Shown here in pieces: positions 48,775-60,700 of a stretch of DNA of 64,000 bases. Source of the stretch: G963668185 sp965237445 (lineage in GTDB: Bacteria > Chloroflexota > Dehalococcoidia > Lucifugimonadales > G963668185); assembly GCA_965237445.1 (NCBI GenBank), contig OZ250142.1:2790001-2854000 (forward strand). Direction: 5' to 3'. The translations under genes were made by a program, and so were the position numbers. Every line of letters begins with the position of its first letter. Position 1 is the first letter of the stretch. Under the pieces are notes generated by a model that was given only the letters and a program-made list of their open reading frames with translations, was not told where the DNA came from and did no database searches.

Positions 48775-50759
48775 TCGGCGCGCAAGCCCTACCGCTTCGC
48801 TTTCGCCGTGAATTCCGGTACCACGGGATTCTGTGGGCGGTCATTGCCGTTGCGACGTACCTGCTGGCGTACTCTCTGGCGATCACCGATACAGGCACCG
48901 ATTTCGGGGACTGGCCGCGACAGTGGGAGCTTCCCATTCAAGAGCCGATCGACGACGCCTTCGACTGGATCGGGGACACCTTCGCCTGGTTCTTCAATCC
49001 TGTTTCGGATGTCATAGACGCCGGCATCGCCGGAATAGACACGTTCCTGCTGTGGCTTCCATGGCCCGTGGTCGTGGCGGCAGTCGCGATGATCGGTCTC
49101 AGGCTGGGCGGAAGATTTCTGGGGCTTTTCTGTGGCGCGGGCACTCTATTCATCGCATTCAACGGCTACTGGGACTCGGCGATAATCACTCTGAGCGTGG
49201 TCGGAGTTTCGGTGATCCTCGCCGTCGGAATTGGAGTGCCGATCGGCATTCTCGCGGCCTTCAACAATCGCTTCGAGTCTGTCGTCCGTCCGATTCTCGA
49301 CACCATGCAGGTCCTGCCGGCATTCGTGTACCTCATTCCTGCCGTGATCCTGTTTGGCGTGAGCGGCACCCAGGGCGTCTTCCTCACGGTGGTTTACTCG
49401 ATTCCGCCCGTCATCAGGCTCACCAATCTGGGAATACGCCAGGTCCCGCAGGCCGCAGTTGAAACGGCCCACTCACACGGATCGACAACCCCTCAGACGC
49501 TGTTCCAGGTGCAACTGCCCCTGGCAAAGAGCTCGATCATGATGGGCATCAACCAAACCATAATGATGGCCGTTTCCATGGTGATCATCACTGCGCTCGT
49601 GGGAGTGGACGGACTCGGCAGGGACGTCTGGCTATCGCTGAGGGAAGTGGACGCCGGAGAGGGCCTCGAGAGCGGGTTTGTCATAGTGCTCCTGGCCATC
49701 ATCCTAGACAGGTTCAGCTACTCCCTGGTGCAGACCGGGCCTGGTACCTCAGCACCCGTACGGGACATCGGGCCACGCGACGAAGGCATCGGTATCACGA
49801 GCCTTCAGAGCATGACAGTCCGATACGCCTCCCTGATTGCCGGAGTCGGCCTGCTGGCCGTCTTGCTGATAGCCGGGGTCCTGATCGGGCCGCTCGGCGA
49901 TTTCCCCAAGGAGCTTACTTTCACGATGGCCGGGCAGGTCAACCAGGTCTTCGACTGGATGGCAGTCAACCTTTACTTCATCACCGGCTGGATACGTGAC
50001 AGCCTGTTCCGGGAGCTTGGGTACTCGCCCATTCACACGCTGCTGCTCTGGCTTCCATGGCCGGCCCTGATGATCTTTGCGATTGGATTGGCGTTTCTAA
50101 CCGCAGGATGGCGCGTGGCACTTATGGCATTGGCCGGACTGGCCCTCGCTGGTATCGGCGGGATCTGGGATGTGACCATAGACACCCTAAGCCAGGTGCT
50201 GACCGCGGGGGCGTTCACCGTTGTTGTGGGTATCGCGATGGGCATCCTCGCATCTCAGAGCAGGACCTTCGAGTCTGTCCTGCGACCCATTCTGGACACC
50301 ATGCAGACCATGCCGATATTCGTTTACCTAATCCCGGTCATCATGCTCTGGGGTGTCGGGCCCCTGGTCGGAATCATAGCCACTGCGGTGTATGCGCTGC
50401 CTCCCGTGATCCGCATGACCACTCTAGGCATCAAGGAGGTGCCGCCCCAGGTGATCGAGACGGCCCAGTCCCACGGGTCGACTGGCCTTCAGACCATGCT
50501 CCAGGTCAAGATTCCCCTGGCGTTCCCAGCGATCATGATGGGCGTCAACCAGACGATCATCATGGTGTTGGCAATGGTGATCATCGCCGGACTTGTGGGC
50601 GGGGGCGGCCTGGGTCAGGAAGTCTTCATAAACTCCATCTGGCTCAGGATGGGTCATGGACTGATCGCCGGGATGACTATCGTGTTCATGGCGATGGTGC
50701 TGGACCGCATGACCCAGGGCAAGCGGGGCGCGGTCATGCCACTCGCGGCAGTCAGGTAG
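48771..50759 (+). CDS. proW: Tandem-fused ProW-like permease
   Basis: Membrane component of the osmolyte ABC importer, 662 residues, twice the size of a normal ProW. Two homologous permease halves are joined in one chain. The first (about residues 1-325) carries VRLTNLGIRQVPQAAVETAH and HSHGSTTPQTLFQVQLPLAK. The second (about 345-662) carries VIRMTTLGIKEVPPQVIETA and SHGSTGLQTMLQVKIPLAFP. Both are EAA-type loops that dock the ATPase, and each half has its own set of membrane segments. ProW normally forms a homodimer, so a single chain with two EAA loops could form the whole channel alone and is free to become asymmetric. The GTG start overlaps proV by 4 bases. Confidence 0.92.
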   Translation: MIGAQALPLRFRREFRYHGILWAVIAVATYLLAYSLAITDTGTDFGDWPRQWELPIQEPIDDAFDWIGDTFAWFFNPVSDVIDAGIAGIDTFLLWLPWPVVVAAVAMIGLRLGGRFLGLFCGAGTLFIAFNGYWDSAIITLSVVGVSVILAVGIGVPIGILAAFNNRFESVVRPILDTMQVLPAFVYLIPAVILFGVSGTQGVFLTVVYSIPPVIRLTNLGIRQVPQAAVETAHSHGSTTPQTLFQVQLPLAKSSIMMGINQTIMMAVSMVIITALVGVDGLGRDVWLSLREVDAGEGLESGFVIVLLAIILDRFSYSLVQTGPGTSAPVRDIGPRDEGIGITSLQSMTVRYASLIAGVGLLAVLLIAGVLIGPLGDFPKELTFTMAGQVNQVFDWMAVNLYFITGWIRDSLFRELGYSPIHTLLLWLPWPALMIFAIGLAFLTAGWRVALMALAGLALAGIGGIWDVTIDTLSQVLTAGAFTVVVGIAMGILASQSRTFESVLRPILDTMQTMPIFVYLIPVIMLWGVGPLVGIIATAVYALPPVIRMTTLGIKEVPPQVIETAQSHGSTGLQTMLQVKIPLAFPAIMMGVNQTIIMVLAMVIIAGLVGGGGLGQEVFINSIWLRMGHGLIAGMTIVFMAMVLDRMTQGKRGAVMPLAAVR

Positions 50760-50867
50760 CACCTTACCCGAGCAGGGCCGCGCCTTGAAGCGCCGCTGTG
50801 GTAGTATTTCGCCCGTGGCGGCCGCTTCGGTTGTATTGGCCGCTTAAATGCAGGAAGGAGGGAAATA

Positions 50868-51863
50868 ATGGGAGTAATCAAGTTCAAATGGATTGGTCTT
50901 TCCATGATTGTGGCACTGGCAATGGTCCTCGCAGTGGGACTGGCCTGTACTAGCGAGGATGCAGATGAGGACGAGACCAAGGGCGTTCTCTACCTGGTGG
51001 AACAGGACTGGAACGGCCAGCTTGTGACTACGGCCGTGGCACAGATCCTGCTGGAGCAGGAGATGGGCTACACGGTCGCGACCAGGTTCGCGCCTGCGGA
51101 CTCAGCGCCCCTGTTCATCGGCCTGGAAAAGGGTGACTTCCACTTCGTCTGCTGCAACTGGCCTTCCTACAGCGCAGCGCTGCTCGAGGAGTACGTGGAC
51201 GCCGATGACGCCAAGGTGGACCGGATGGGGCCGGTGGGCATCATAGGCGAGACGGGCTGGTACGTTCCGTCCTACGTCATAAGCGGCGACTCCGAGCGAG
51301 GCATCGACGCCGTCGCGCCTGACCTGAGCGGCGTTGGGGACATGGACCAGTACAAGGCCGTCTTCGCCACGGGCGACACGGGTTCGAAGGGCAGGCTCCT
51401 GGAGTTCACGGCTGCGTGGGACACGAGGCCGGAGGAGCGGCTGGAGGCCTTCGGAGCCGATTACGAAGTGGTGTTCGCAGGCTCCGAGGGTGCGGCGCTT
51501 GCAGAGGTTGACGCCGCGTTCCAAAGAGGCGATCCGGTGCTGACGTACCTCTGGGAGCCGCACTGGGCGCACGCCAAGTACAGCCTGATCCAGATCGAAA
51601 TGCCGGCATACAGCTCCGAGTGCTATCCGGACGGCAGCAGCTTCAACTGCGGCTTCGCGACCGACACGGTGGCCAAGCTCGTCTGGCCCGGCCTGCAAGA
51701 CGAGTTCCCGGAAGCGCACGAGTTCCTCTCCAACTTCGAGATTACGAACGAGCAACAGAATGAGATGGTGCTCAATCTCGTAGAGAACGACCTGACTGTG
51801 CGGGGGGCTGCGCAGGAGTGGGTCGATGCCAACGAGTCGGTCTGGAGAGCCTGGATCCCATAG
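50868..51863 (+). CDS. proX: ProX-like substrate-binding lipoprotein
   Basis: Substrate-binding lipoprotein (OpuAC/ProX domain) of the osmolyte importer, 331 residues. The signal peptide ends in VGLAC (Cys27). Binding-protein body: LYLVEQDWNGQLVTTAVAQI, LLEQEMGYTVATRF, KGDFHFVCCNWPSYSAALLE (aromatic-containing binding region), GIIGETGWYVPSYVI and YLWEPHWAHAKY. It ends LVENDLTVRGAAQEWVDANE and VWRAWIP. AGGAGGGA lies 5 bases before the ATG. It follows the permease by 108 bases. A truncated second copy of its gene lies at 53830-54322. Confidence 0.93.
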   Translation: MGVIKFKWIGLSMIVALAMVLAVGLACTSEDADEDETKGVLYLVEQDWNGQLVTTAVAQILLEQEMGYTVATRFAPADSAPLFIGLEKGDFHFVCCNWPSYSAALLEEYVDADDAKVDRMGPVGIIGETGWYVPSYVISGDSERGIDAVAPDLSGVGDMDQYKAVFATGDTGSKGRLLEFTAAWDTRPEERLEAFGADYEVVFAGSEGAALAEVDAAFQRGDPVLTYLWEPHWAHAKYSLIQIEMPAYSSECYPDGSSFNCGFATDTVAKLVWPGLQDEFPEAHEFLSNFEITNEQQNEMVLNLVENDLTVRGAAQEWVDANESVWRAWIP

Positions 51864-52799
51864 GGAAAGGCTCGACTGAGCCGGGCTTGTCTGTCAGAGG
51901 CAATGACCTCCTACAAGACGTTTATGGTGGCCGCGGGGAGAAGATTGGACTACTTCCCGCGGCCTACTCAAACGGTTTTCAACCCTACCACCCACGAGTG
52001 GCGCAGAACTTCATTGCTATTAGTCAGCGAGTATGAGAACACTGGCCGAAAAACTGATCCAGTACGCTGAAAGTGCTAAGGATGACTCCCCTGCCCCGCC
52101 ATTAATTGCATTGTTAACGGGGCATTGTGAACGGCTTGGACATTACGGTGAGTTCCCTCTGAGTAGCGGCCGACTTCCACACTTCTCACCCCGCATTCAG
52201 GCCAGCGCCATTGCCCGAACGCGACTTCTCTCGGACCCCGCCGTGCTCCGTGTTCACGGCTCCTGGCGAATCCAGTACCTCTTGTAGTTCCTTTGCGGCT
52301 TGACTCTTTCCTGGCAAGCCGCAGTAGCCCTCGCGCTCGCTACAGATCCGGTCTCCGTCCGTTGGCACCCTGCCCAGCCACGCCAGCGAGCAACTCCATG
52401 TTGACGGGGGAGCCTCATGCAGTGGTTGCCTCGATGCCAGTTGCACGTCCATGTGCAGTCGCGGAGGGAACCTCAGATCAGTCTACAAACGATGCTTCCC
52501 TCCTCAGGCGCAGCGTTGCGAATCAGGAAGCAAGCACCGTGTGCTGATCGAGGTTAGGCTTTACATAGGCTGCTATGCTGAGTCTTCTTCCATAGGTCCG
52601 TCAGGTTGTGTAGCCTGGAACCGATGCTCCGGTCTGTTCAGTTGGGCAAGTAGGACTACTCTCGCCGATATGCTCTTCCATGCCGGATTGGTCTACAGTC
52701 CTCGGGGGAGTAGGAACGGCGGGGGCGCCGTTCCTACCATGTACATCTGTCCACCCACTGCCGAACAGAGTAATCGCGGCTCTGATGATTGCCAACTCA
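51864..52799. other. Gene-free stretch containing a perfect hairpin
   Basis: About 935 bases between proX and the convergent secreted-protein gene with no supportable gene. The first 100 bases (the proX trailer, with GGCTCGACTGAGCC) are duplicated at 54323-54428. A 12-pair perfect hairpin lies at 52710-52737. Confidence 0.55.
52710..52737. repeat. Perfect 12-pair hairpin
   Basis: GTAGGAACGGCG and CGCCGTTCCTAC (52710-52721 and 52726-52737) close a loop of four G. No T run follows. The form resembles REP-type intergenic palindromes; no second copy was seen in the window. Confidence 0.75.
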
Positions 52800-53600
52800 T
52801 TACCTGTCGTCGAAGGGCCCGCCGGTTATGAGTTCATAGCTGCGCCTGCTGGTTCCGTCATCAAAGTGAACCGTGATCAAATAGAGGTGCATCTCGACCT
52901 CGCTAGCGAGCAGATCATGGGAACCGGTGTTCACCTGCTGTTGCGTCAGCCGGTCAGCCGGGTTCTGTGGGTTGTCTGCATGCACATCGGTCCGGCTGCC
53001 GGGAACCCTTAGCGTCCGCACGGGGACGTCACGCTTGCGTCCCGGCGCCGACAGCGAGCCCGTCCAGGACGTAGACATCCAGTGGTCGTCCAACTGCTCT
53101 ACCGAGGTCGGCACGCCGGAAGAGTCTTCACGAACATTGGAGATGCCTTTGCAGCCCCAAGACCATCTGGTCGCTATCCCCCTGCTGTCCGTTTCCGCCG
53201 CCCGGGGCGTGCAGCTACTCACACTAGGTTCTGTGTAGGCCGAGTCGTCGACAGCGGTCGCGTCGACCTCCAAGACGAAATTGTATCGGTAGAGGAACTG
53301 GAGCCGCTCAACAGTTGTACGGTCTATGTTGCTGTGACGACCTGCCCACTCACTCCAGTTGATATGGTAGCCCCCGTCGCGGAGTGTGGTCTTGACCGAG
53401 AAGGAGTTTCCTGAGCAGTGGACCGCACGTCCGGCGGCCATCTCCTCCTTACATTCCTTCATTGTTGCCGGACCATTGTTGGCTTGTCCCAATGCCAGTG
53501 ATGGCGACAGCACGAACAGGACAATCGCAGCAACCGCCGCAGCAATGACAGACACAGGGATTGCGCGTTGATTCCAAACGACCAGTTTTATGAGATGCAT
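52800..53600 (-). CDS. Secreted protein of unknown function
   Basis: A 266-residue protein with a signal peptide of about 38 residues (IPVSVIAAAVAAIVLFVLSP, then SLALGQA). The mature part (KECKEEMAAGRAVHCSGNSF; RYNFVLEVDATAVDDSAYTE; VHFDDGTSRRSYELITGGPF) is beta-rich with several cysteines (about 49, 62, 129, 148) and probably folds outside the membrane. No family recognised. AGGAGG lies 8 bases before the ATG on the minus strand. It converges on the proX side from the right and is alone. Confidence 0.7.
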   Translation of the reverse strand: MHLIKLVVWNQRAIPVSVIAAAVAAIVLFVLSPSLALGQANNGPATMKECKEEMAAGRAVHCSGNSFSVKTTLRDGGYHINWSEWAGRHSNIDRTTVERLQFLYRYNFVLEVDATAVDDSAYTEPSVSSCTPRAAETDSRGIATRWSWGCKGISNVREDSSGVPTSVEQLDDHWMSTSWTGSLSAPGRKRDVPVRTLRVPGSRTDVHADNPQNPADRLTQQQVNTGSHDLLASEVEMHLYLITVHFDDGTSRRSYELITGGPFDDR

Positions 53601-53829
53601 GTGTCGAACCTCCTAAGTGCGTCCTTCAAGCTGCTGGATACGGTGTTCACCTGACGCTGGCCATGCGATGCACACGATTCAGAGCCATTGAGGACCTCGT
53701 GCCTTCTCAATGACCGCTACGACCGCAGTAATTTGTACATCTCGGCGAGTCTGTGCTTTGGGGGTCTTTTGACACACCACAACTAAATTGTGCATACGGC
53801 TTTATGCGCAAACTTGATGCGGGGAGGGT

Positions 53830-54322
53830 CAATGCCTCACAAATTCCGTTGCCCAAGTCCTGTTGGACCAGGAAATGGGCTACACGGCGGCAACCAGATT
53901 CGCGCCCGCCAACTCGGAGCCCTTGTGAATCGCCCGGAAAACGCCGAGTTCCAATTCGCCTGCTGTAACTAGAATTCCTATAGCGACGCGCTCCTCGAGG
54001 TGTTCGTGGACGCCGACAACGATTGGAAGGACAAGATGAGCTGATGCACACCAAAGGCGAGATGGGCTGCTGCGTTCCGTACTGCCTCTGAAGTGGCGTT
54101 GCTGAATGCGGCTTCGCGACCGACACGGTGGCTAAGCTCGTCTGGCCGGGCCTGCAGGACGAGTTCCTGGAGGCCTACGAGCTCTTCTCTAACTTCAAGA
54201 TTTCGAACGAGCAACAGAATGAGATGGTGCTCAATCTAGTAGAGAACGACCTGACTGTGCGAGCGGCCGCGCAGGAGTGGGTCGATGCTAACGAGTCGGT
54301 CTGGAGGGCCTGGATACCTTAG
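53830..54322 (+). pseudogene. proX remnant (duplicate of 50868-51863)
   Basis: Degraded partial copy of the proX gene. The first part (53850-54010) aligns with the region encoding VAQILLEQEMGYTVATRFAP to LEEYVDADD but has stop codons and frame breaks. The middle of the gene is missing. From 54105 the last 72 codons (CGFATDTVAKLVWPGLQDEF to VWRAWIP) are almost intact and in frame. The similarity continues about 100 bases past the stop codon into the trailer (54323-54428 against 51864-51970), so the duplication copied DNA beyond the gene. Confidence 0.9.
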
Positions 54323-54428
54323 GGTTACGGCTCGACTGAGCCGAACTTGCCTGTGGGAGGCAACGACCTCCGACATGACGTAGATGCTAGCCGAGGAGAG
54401 AAGACTTGTCTACTTCCCGCGACCCTAT

Positions 54429-54718
54429 TCCAGCGCTGGATCCCGACTCTTCTTTCCTTCGCGAAGGGCCAATGGCCGCAGCTAAGTCACTAACTTAGTT
54501 AGTTCATTAAGCTTAAGTCGCCTAGGGATAGCCCCAGCTCCGCGGCCACATAGGGTTCCACTTGGCAGAGCCGCTTGCTCCGAATAGTCTCCAAGACGAG
54601 TGCATGCTGCTCGTTCGGCCAATCCTACCCCGCCACCGGCCATCTCCCCTTCACTGAATTTGCTCTCAGTGTTGTTTGCGAAAATGGACGTCATCAACTA
54701 TCACTGGAGCCAGGATGG
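54429..54718. other. Intergenic stretch after the giant repeat gene
   Basis: About 290 bases between the proX remnant and the stop codon of the Calx-beta gene. No gene or clear terminator hairpin was seen. Confidence 0.5.
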
Positions 54719-57700
54719 CTAGTCTTCCTGTTCCGGAGCGAGTTGCACCTCCACCATCTCCACTCTGTAAGAGCTCAAGTGCATGAAGTAGGGTGCCTCT
54801 CCTGGCCAACTAACTTCCAAGAAGTAGACGCCTGTTCTCGGCGCTTTGAACAATGCCGAGCGACGCTCCAAACCTTCGGATTCCAAATCCGCTTCGACAT
54901 TAGTTAGCCAACTCCGTCCTTGGCCATCGTAGACTTTCAGATCTACCGCGTTCAATGGAAGTAAGAACAGATACGATGCGTTGCCCTTAAGCTTCATCTG
55001 GAACCAGTCAACGTCATATCTAGGTACAATCTTGCCCGCAACGGACAAGTGCTCCAACAAGACGCACGGGGTCTTTCTGTTTCCAATACAGTCTCGTACT
55101 GGGGACTCCGCCCTATACAGCGTCTTCGAAGACTTCTCTTCTAGGATGAATATGCGGGTTTGCGCGTAGTCACCATGAAGAATCCCCTTTGATGGACTGT
55201 GAAGCCGAAGGAGTACGCTCTCCATTCGCTCGAGCAAATTGTCGCTGGCCGCTGTGAATGTGAAGCTAGTCTCTTTCTCACCAGCACCGAAGGTAACGTT
55301 GGCTGGCACACCCGAGTAATCGCTACCTGATAGGCCGTCAAGGTGGTTCGACGACACCGAAACGGTAGTGCGGTCCTCTAGTGCCGTACTTATCATCAAC
55401 CTAATCGTTACGCTACTTCCTTCGGCTACCAGATATCTCGACTTCTCAAAGCTCAGTCGAACAACCTCCGCCATTCCCCTTTCCTTAATCAAAATGGTCG
55501 AAGTGGCTACTGCTCCTAAGCGCACATCGTTCGGAAGTCTGCCAAAGCCGAGTCTCACCGACTCATCGTATCCGGAAGGGAAGACTTGTTTGGCCGAGAA
55601 CTCGATCGAACTCTCTCGGATACCAGGTTCAAACGTGACGCTGCTGAACGCACTAATGTTTTCGGCCGTTGACGTGCTACTTTGGCTGATAATCACAATA
55701 GGTATTGTCAGGGTGCGAATTGGGTCCATGTCGAGGACTACGTTGACAGTGGTGGTAGAACCTTCGGGCACAGAGTAAGTTCGTTGATCGAAGCTGACCG
55801 TGACCGGTGGCAAGTCGACATCGGTTATTGAGATAGTCGTCTCGACGAAACGGCCTTCGGCAATCGCATCGGAAAGGTCACCGAATCTAAGACGTATGGT
55901 TTCCCCATCGTCGTCTTCGGTGTCTTCAGTTGCGTGGAAGACAAATGACGTCTCAGAGTCGCCAATGGCGAATGTGACGTAGGCCGGCACTCCAAGGTAA
56001 TCAGTTGACGTCGCGCCGCCCCAATTGGACACTTCGATAGGAACATTGACGACACTCTCCGGCGCGGCGCTAAGCACGACTCGAATGGTGGTCGTGCTCC
56101 CTTCGGCAACAGTGTGCGAATCCTCGTCGAAGCTGACCGTCAGCAAAGATACATCGTCGTCCGCAATAGTGACCGTGGTTGCTGCGATTTCACCTTTTGA
56201 GACTTCTTCTGGGAGATCTTCAAATGCCAGTTCGATCGACTCCCCGTCGTCGTCCACAATAGTGATCGTGGTTGCTGTGATTTCGCCTTTTGAGACTTCT
56301 TCTGGGAGATCTTCAAATGCCAGTTCGATCGACTCCCCGTCGTCGTCCACAGAGTCCTGTATAGCTGTCAATGTAAACGACTTCTTAGTCTCACCGGCCT
56401 CAAAGGTGAGCCCTCTAGGTACGCCAGAGTAGTCCCTTCCAGTCGCGCCGTTCCGTTTCGTTTGCACGATGGGGATCACCAGCGTGCGTCTTGGGTCCTC
56501 ACTTAGTCTTACCTTGATAGTGACGAAACTACCCTCTGCGACTGTGTAGTTAGATAGCGCGAAACTTACCGTCACCGAAGAAACTTCATCATCGACAATT
56601 GTCACCGTAGTATCGGAAAAAGTGCCCTCCGCCACTCCTTGGGGCAGAGTTCCAAATGAAAGCTTGACCGCCTCTTTGCCTTCATCTAGGGAGTCTTGAA
56701 TGGCAGTAAATGTGAACGAACTCTCGGTCTCCCCTCGGTGGAACGTGAGGCTGCGAGGCACGCTCGAGTAGTCTCTTGTAGTCGCCCCGTTCCGGTTGGA
56801 CTTCTTGATGGGAATCGTGAGAGTCCGTTCGGGATCCTCACTAAGTGCAACTCTGATAGATACATCGCCGCCCTCATCAACTGAGTAAGTTGCACTCCCG
56901 AACGTCACGGAGACCGAAGGCTCCTCGTCATCTGAGATGGAGATTGCCGACTCCTTGTACGTACCCACTGAGACGCCATCCGGGAGGTCCCCAAAAGTAA
57001 GCTTGACCAGCTCAAAGTCGTCGTTCAAGGAGTCTTCGAACGTAGAAACAGAGAAGGTCACTACAGTGTCGCCTGGATTGAATGTGACGCTGTCAGGCAC
57101 CCCAGCGTAGTCTGCGCTAGATACTCCGCCCTGGTGGATTTTCTCGATTGGAATGGTGAGGGAACGTTCCGAGTCTGAGCTAAGTGTCACCTCAACCGTT
57201 ACATCGCTTCCTTCGTCGACTCGGTATGTCGCTTGTCCGAAGCTCACCACTATAGATGGCAGATCATCATCTATGACATTGACGGCCACATCGCTCGGAA
57301 TAGTCCCATCGTAGTTTTGATCCAGTGAACTGATCGTGTGGGTGATGGTTCCTTCCTCATCAGCGGTGTCCACGTCCGCACCGGCTGTCACGATCACGGT
57401 CTGCGGCAAATGCCAGTTAGCGGGGTCGAAGACCAGATGGGCCTTGTCAGTAGCAACTTCAGTGCCGGCTGGCGTGTGGACGCTGAGGGTTACGTCATAA
57501 GTCGGCTGGCTGTCCAACACAACCGAGTATGACGAGGTCGAGTGTTCGGCCACCGTGAGCGACGTCGGTTCCACTGATACGCCCGCGGTGTCATTGTCAG
57601 CAAGGTGCAGAGTAGTCTGAGTTGGGCTCACAGCGGTTACGCCTGGAGGCAGTATTGGACCAAAGGTCAACGTGAGGCCTTCCTCGTCGTCATCGATTTC

Positions 57701-60700
57701 GTCGTCGGTAACCGAGAAGTTGAAGTAAGACTCAGTGCTGCTTGAATTGAAGTTGACGCTGTCTGGAACGCCTGAGTAGTCGTCATCGGTAACGCCATTG
57801 AGAAGGGCCTTGACCAGCATGATTGCGAGCGCACGTTCGGGTGCGGCGTCTAGAACAACTACGATCGTGGTAGTTCCTCCCTCCGCCAAGGTGTAACTCG
57901 CCTGCTCAAAACTCACGTTCACCTTAGGCACATCATCGTCGGTTATTCTCAACTCCGACTCACCGTTCATTCCTTCTGTGACTTCATCTGGCAGGTCTGA
58001 GATAGAGAGCAGGACCGACTCCCCATCGTCATCTACAAGGTCTTGAACGGCAAAGAATGTGAAGGTCTTCTCCCTATCACCAGCGTTGAACTCGATCGTT
58101 TCCGGTACCCCCGAGTAGTCTGTGCTTGTCGCCCCATTCAGCTCTGTGCTGTTGATCGAGATTGTCACTGGCCGCTCAGGATCTGCACTGAGCATGACCG
58201 TGATCGTTGCCGTCGCACCTTCCGCTACCGTGTATACGGCCTGCTCGAAGCTGACCGATACCGAAGGCACATCATTGTCAACAATGCTCACAGTTGCTTC
58301 GTTCCGAGTCCCCGCGGCAATGCCGTCCGGAAGCGGGCCGAATGTGAGCAGGACCGACTCGCCATCGTCGTCCAACGCGTCCTCAATGGCAGTGAATGTA
58401 AATGCCTTCTCAGTGTCTCCAGCATTGAACACAATGCTGTCGGGCCCACCCGAGTAGTCGGCTTCCGTAACCCCACCCTGCTCCATCCTGATGAGGGGTA
58501 TGGCTACCCTTCTCTCTGGATCTTTGTCCAAGACGACTTTGACTGTGGTCGTGGCGCCTTCCTCAACCGAGTATGCAGAGAGATCAAAGCTCACCGCTAC
58601 AGACGGCACATCGGTGTCGATAACCCTTACCACCACCTCTGCCGGCGTAACGCTGTCATACTTACTGTCACGTGATTCGATCGTGTGTGTGATCGTCCCT
58701 TCGTAATCGTCAGTGTCAGTGTCCGGATTCGCCGTTACCGTTACCTCTTGAGGTATGCGCCAGTTGGCGGCCGTGAAGCTAAGACGCGGCTCGTCCGTGA
58801 CCAGCTTCGCCCCGGTTGGCGAGTTGATCGTTATCGTCACTTCATGTGTCGGCTGGCTGCCCAACACAACCGTGTACGAAGTCGTGGCGCGTTCCACCAC
58901 TCGTAGCATTGGTGGGGTTACCGTCACTCCCACCATGTCATCATCTGATATGTGGACCGTCGTCTGGTTCGGGATCATAGCCGTGACTCCCGACGGAAGA
59001 GGGGAGCCAAACGACAACAAAATCGCCTCGCCATCATCGTCGATGTCGTCCCCCGTTGCCGAAAATGTGAAGCTGCGCTCAGTCTTGCCCGAGTCGAAGG
59101 TGATACTTTCGGGGACGCCCGAGTAGTCGTCCAAAGCAATACCGCCCTGTGGCGATTTGTCCAGGGGGATGGTGATGGTCCGCTCGGGGTTTGCACTGAG
59201 AATGACCTTGACCGTCGTCGTGGCACCTTCTACCACGATGTAGGATGTCTGCTCGAAGCTCACGGTCACCGAGGGCACGTCGTCATCGATGATGCTGACA
59301 ATAGCCTCATCTCTCGTCCCCACGGTTACGTCGACCGGTAGAGCGCCAAATGTCAGCTTGACCGACTCGCCATCGTCATTCAGGGAGTCTTGTGTAGCGG
59401 AGAAAGTGAAACTCTTCTCGATATCAAAAGGGCTGAAGGTAATGCTGTCCGGTACTCCTGAGTAGTCGGTGCGGGTAGTACTACCGAGGTCCGTCCTCAT
59501 TATGGGCACTGCTATGGAGCGTTCGGGTGGCCTGTCCACCACAACCTTGATGGTAGTCGTGCCGCCCTCTTCTGCCGAATAGGTCGCCAGCTCGAAGCTG
59601 ACAACGACTGAAGGAAGGTCCTCGTCGGTGATGCTTACCGTTGACTCACCGTGCAACCCGAGAGACACCCGATCAGGCAGATCCCCGAAGGACAATCTCA
59701 CTGACTCTCCATCATCGTCCATTGAGTCACGTGTGGCCGAGAAAGGGAAGGACTTCTCAGTGTCGCCAGCATTGAACTCGAGACTGGCCGGCACCCCTGA
59801 GTAGTCGGCTCCAGTAGCACCGCCCTGGTCAAGCTTGTCGATGGGTATGGTGAAAGTGCGCTCAGGGTCTTTGTTCAGGATCAACCTGACAGTGCTGGTG
59901 GAACCTTCCTTCACGCTGTAGCTACCCTGATCAAAGCTGACTGTCACCGGCACTTCATCGTCGTCGGTAACCATCACGCGCACGGCGCTTACAACAAAGC
60001 CGCCGTAGGCGGAGTCCATCGACGCTACCGTGTGTGTGACGGTTGCGTTGTTGTCGTCCGCATCGTCGTCATGCCTCGCCGAAACTGCTACAGACTGCTC
60101 CGTGTTCCAGTTCAAGGTCGTGAATGTGAGATGGTTCGGTGACGTCGTCACGTTCGAGTTGTCTGCGGGACTGTTGATGGTCACCGTTACATCTGACCTT
60201 GGCTGTGACTGGAGCACAATGAGGTAGGTCGAAGTAGCCCCTTCATCTATGGGCAGATCGGCTGGGTCTACCAGCACACCCGCCACGTCGTCGTCCACTA
60301 TGCTTACCACCGTGGACCTCGTGGTCCCTTCCGTTACGGCATCGGGCATATCGCCGAATGCCAAACCAATCGACTCGCCGTCATCGTCCACCAAGTCTTG
60401 AATGGCCGAGAATATGAAGGTCGTTTCCGTTTCTCCGGTGTTGAAGACGGCGCTTTCAGGAACTCCCGAGTAGTCTGTGCTTGTCGCCCCACCCTGTTCC
60501 ATCCTGGCAATAGGTATGGCCACCGTCCGCTCCGGATCCTTGTCTAAGACCACCTTGACTGTGGTCGTTGCACCCTCCGCCACCGAGTATGCAGCGCGCT
60601 CAAAGCTTGCAGCTACCAAGGGCACATCGTTGTCGATTACTTTCACCACCACTTGGCCCGGCACAACTCCGTCATACTTGCTGTCACTCGAATCGATCGA

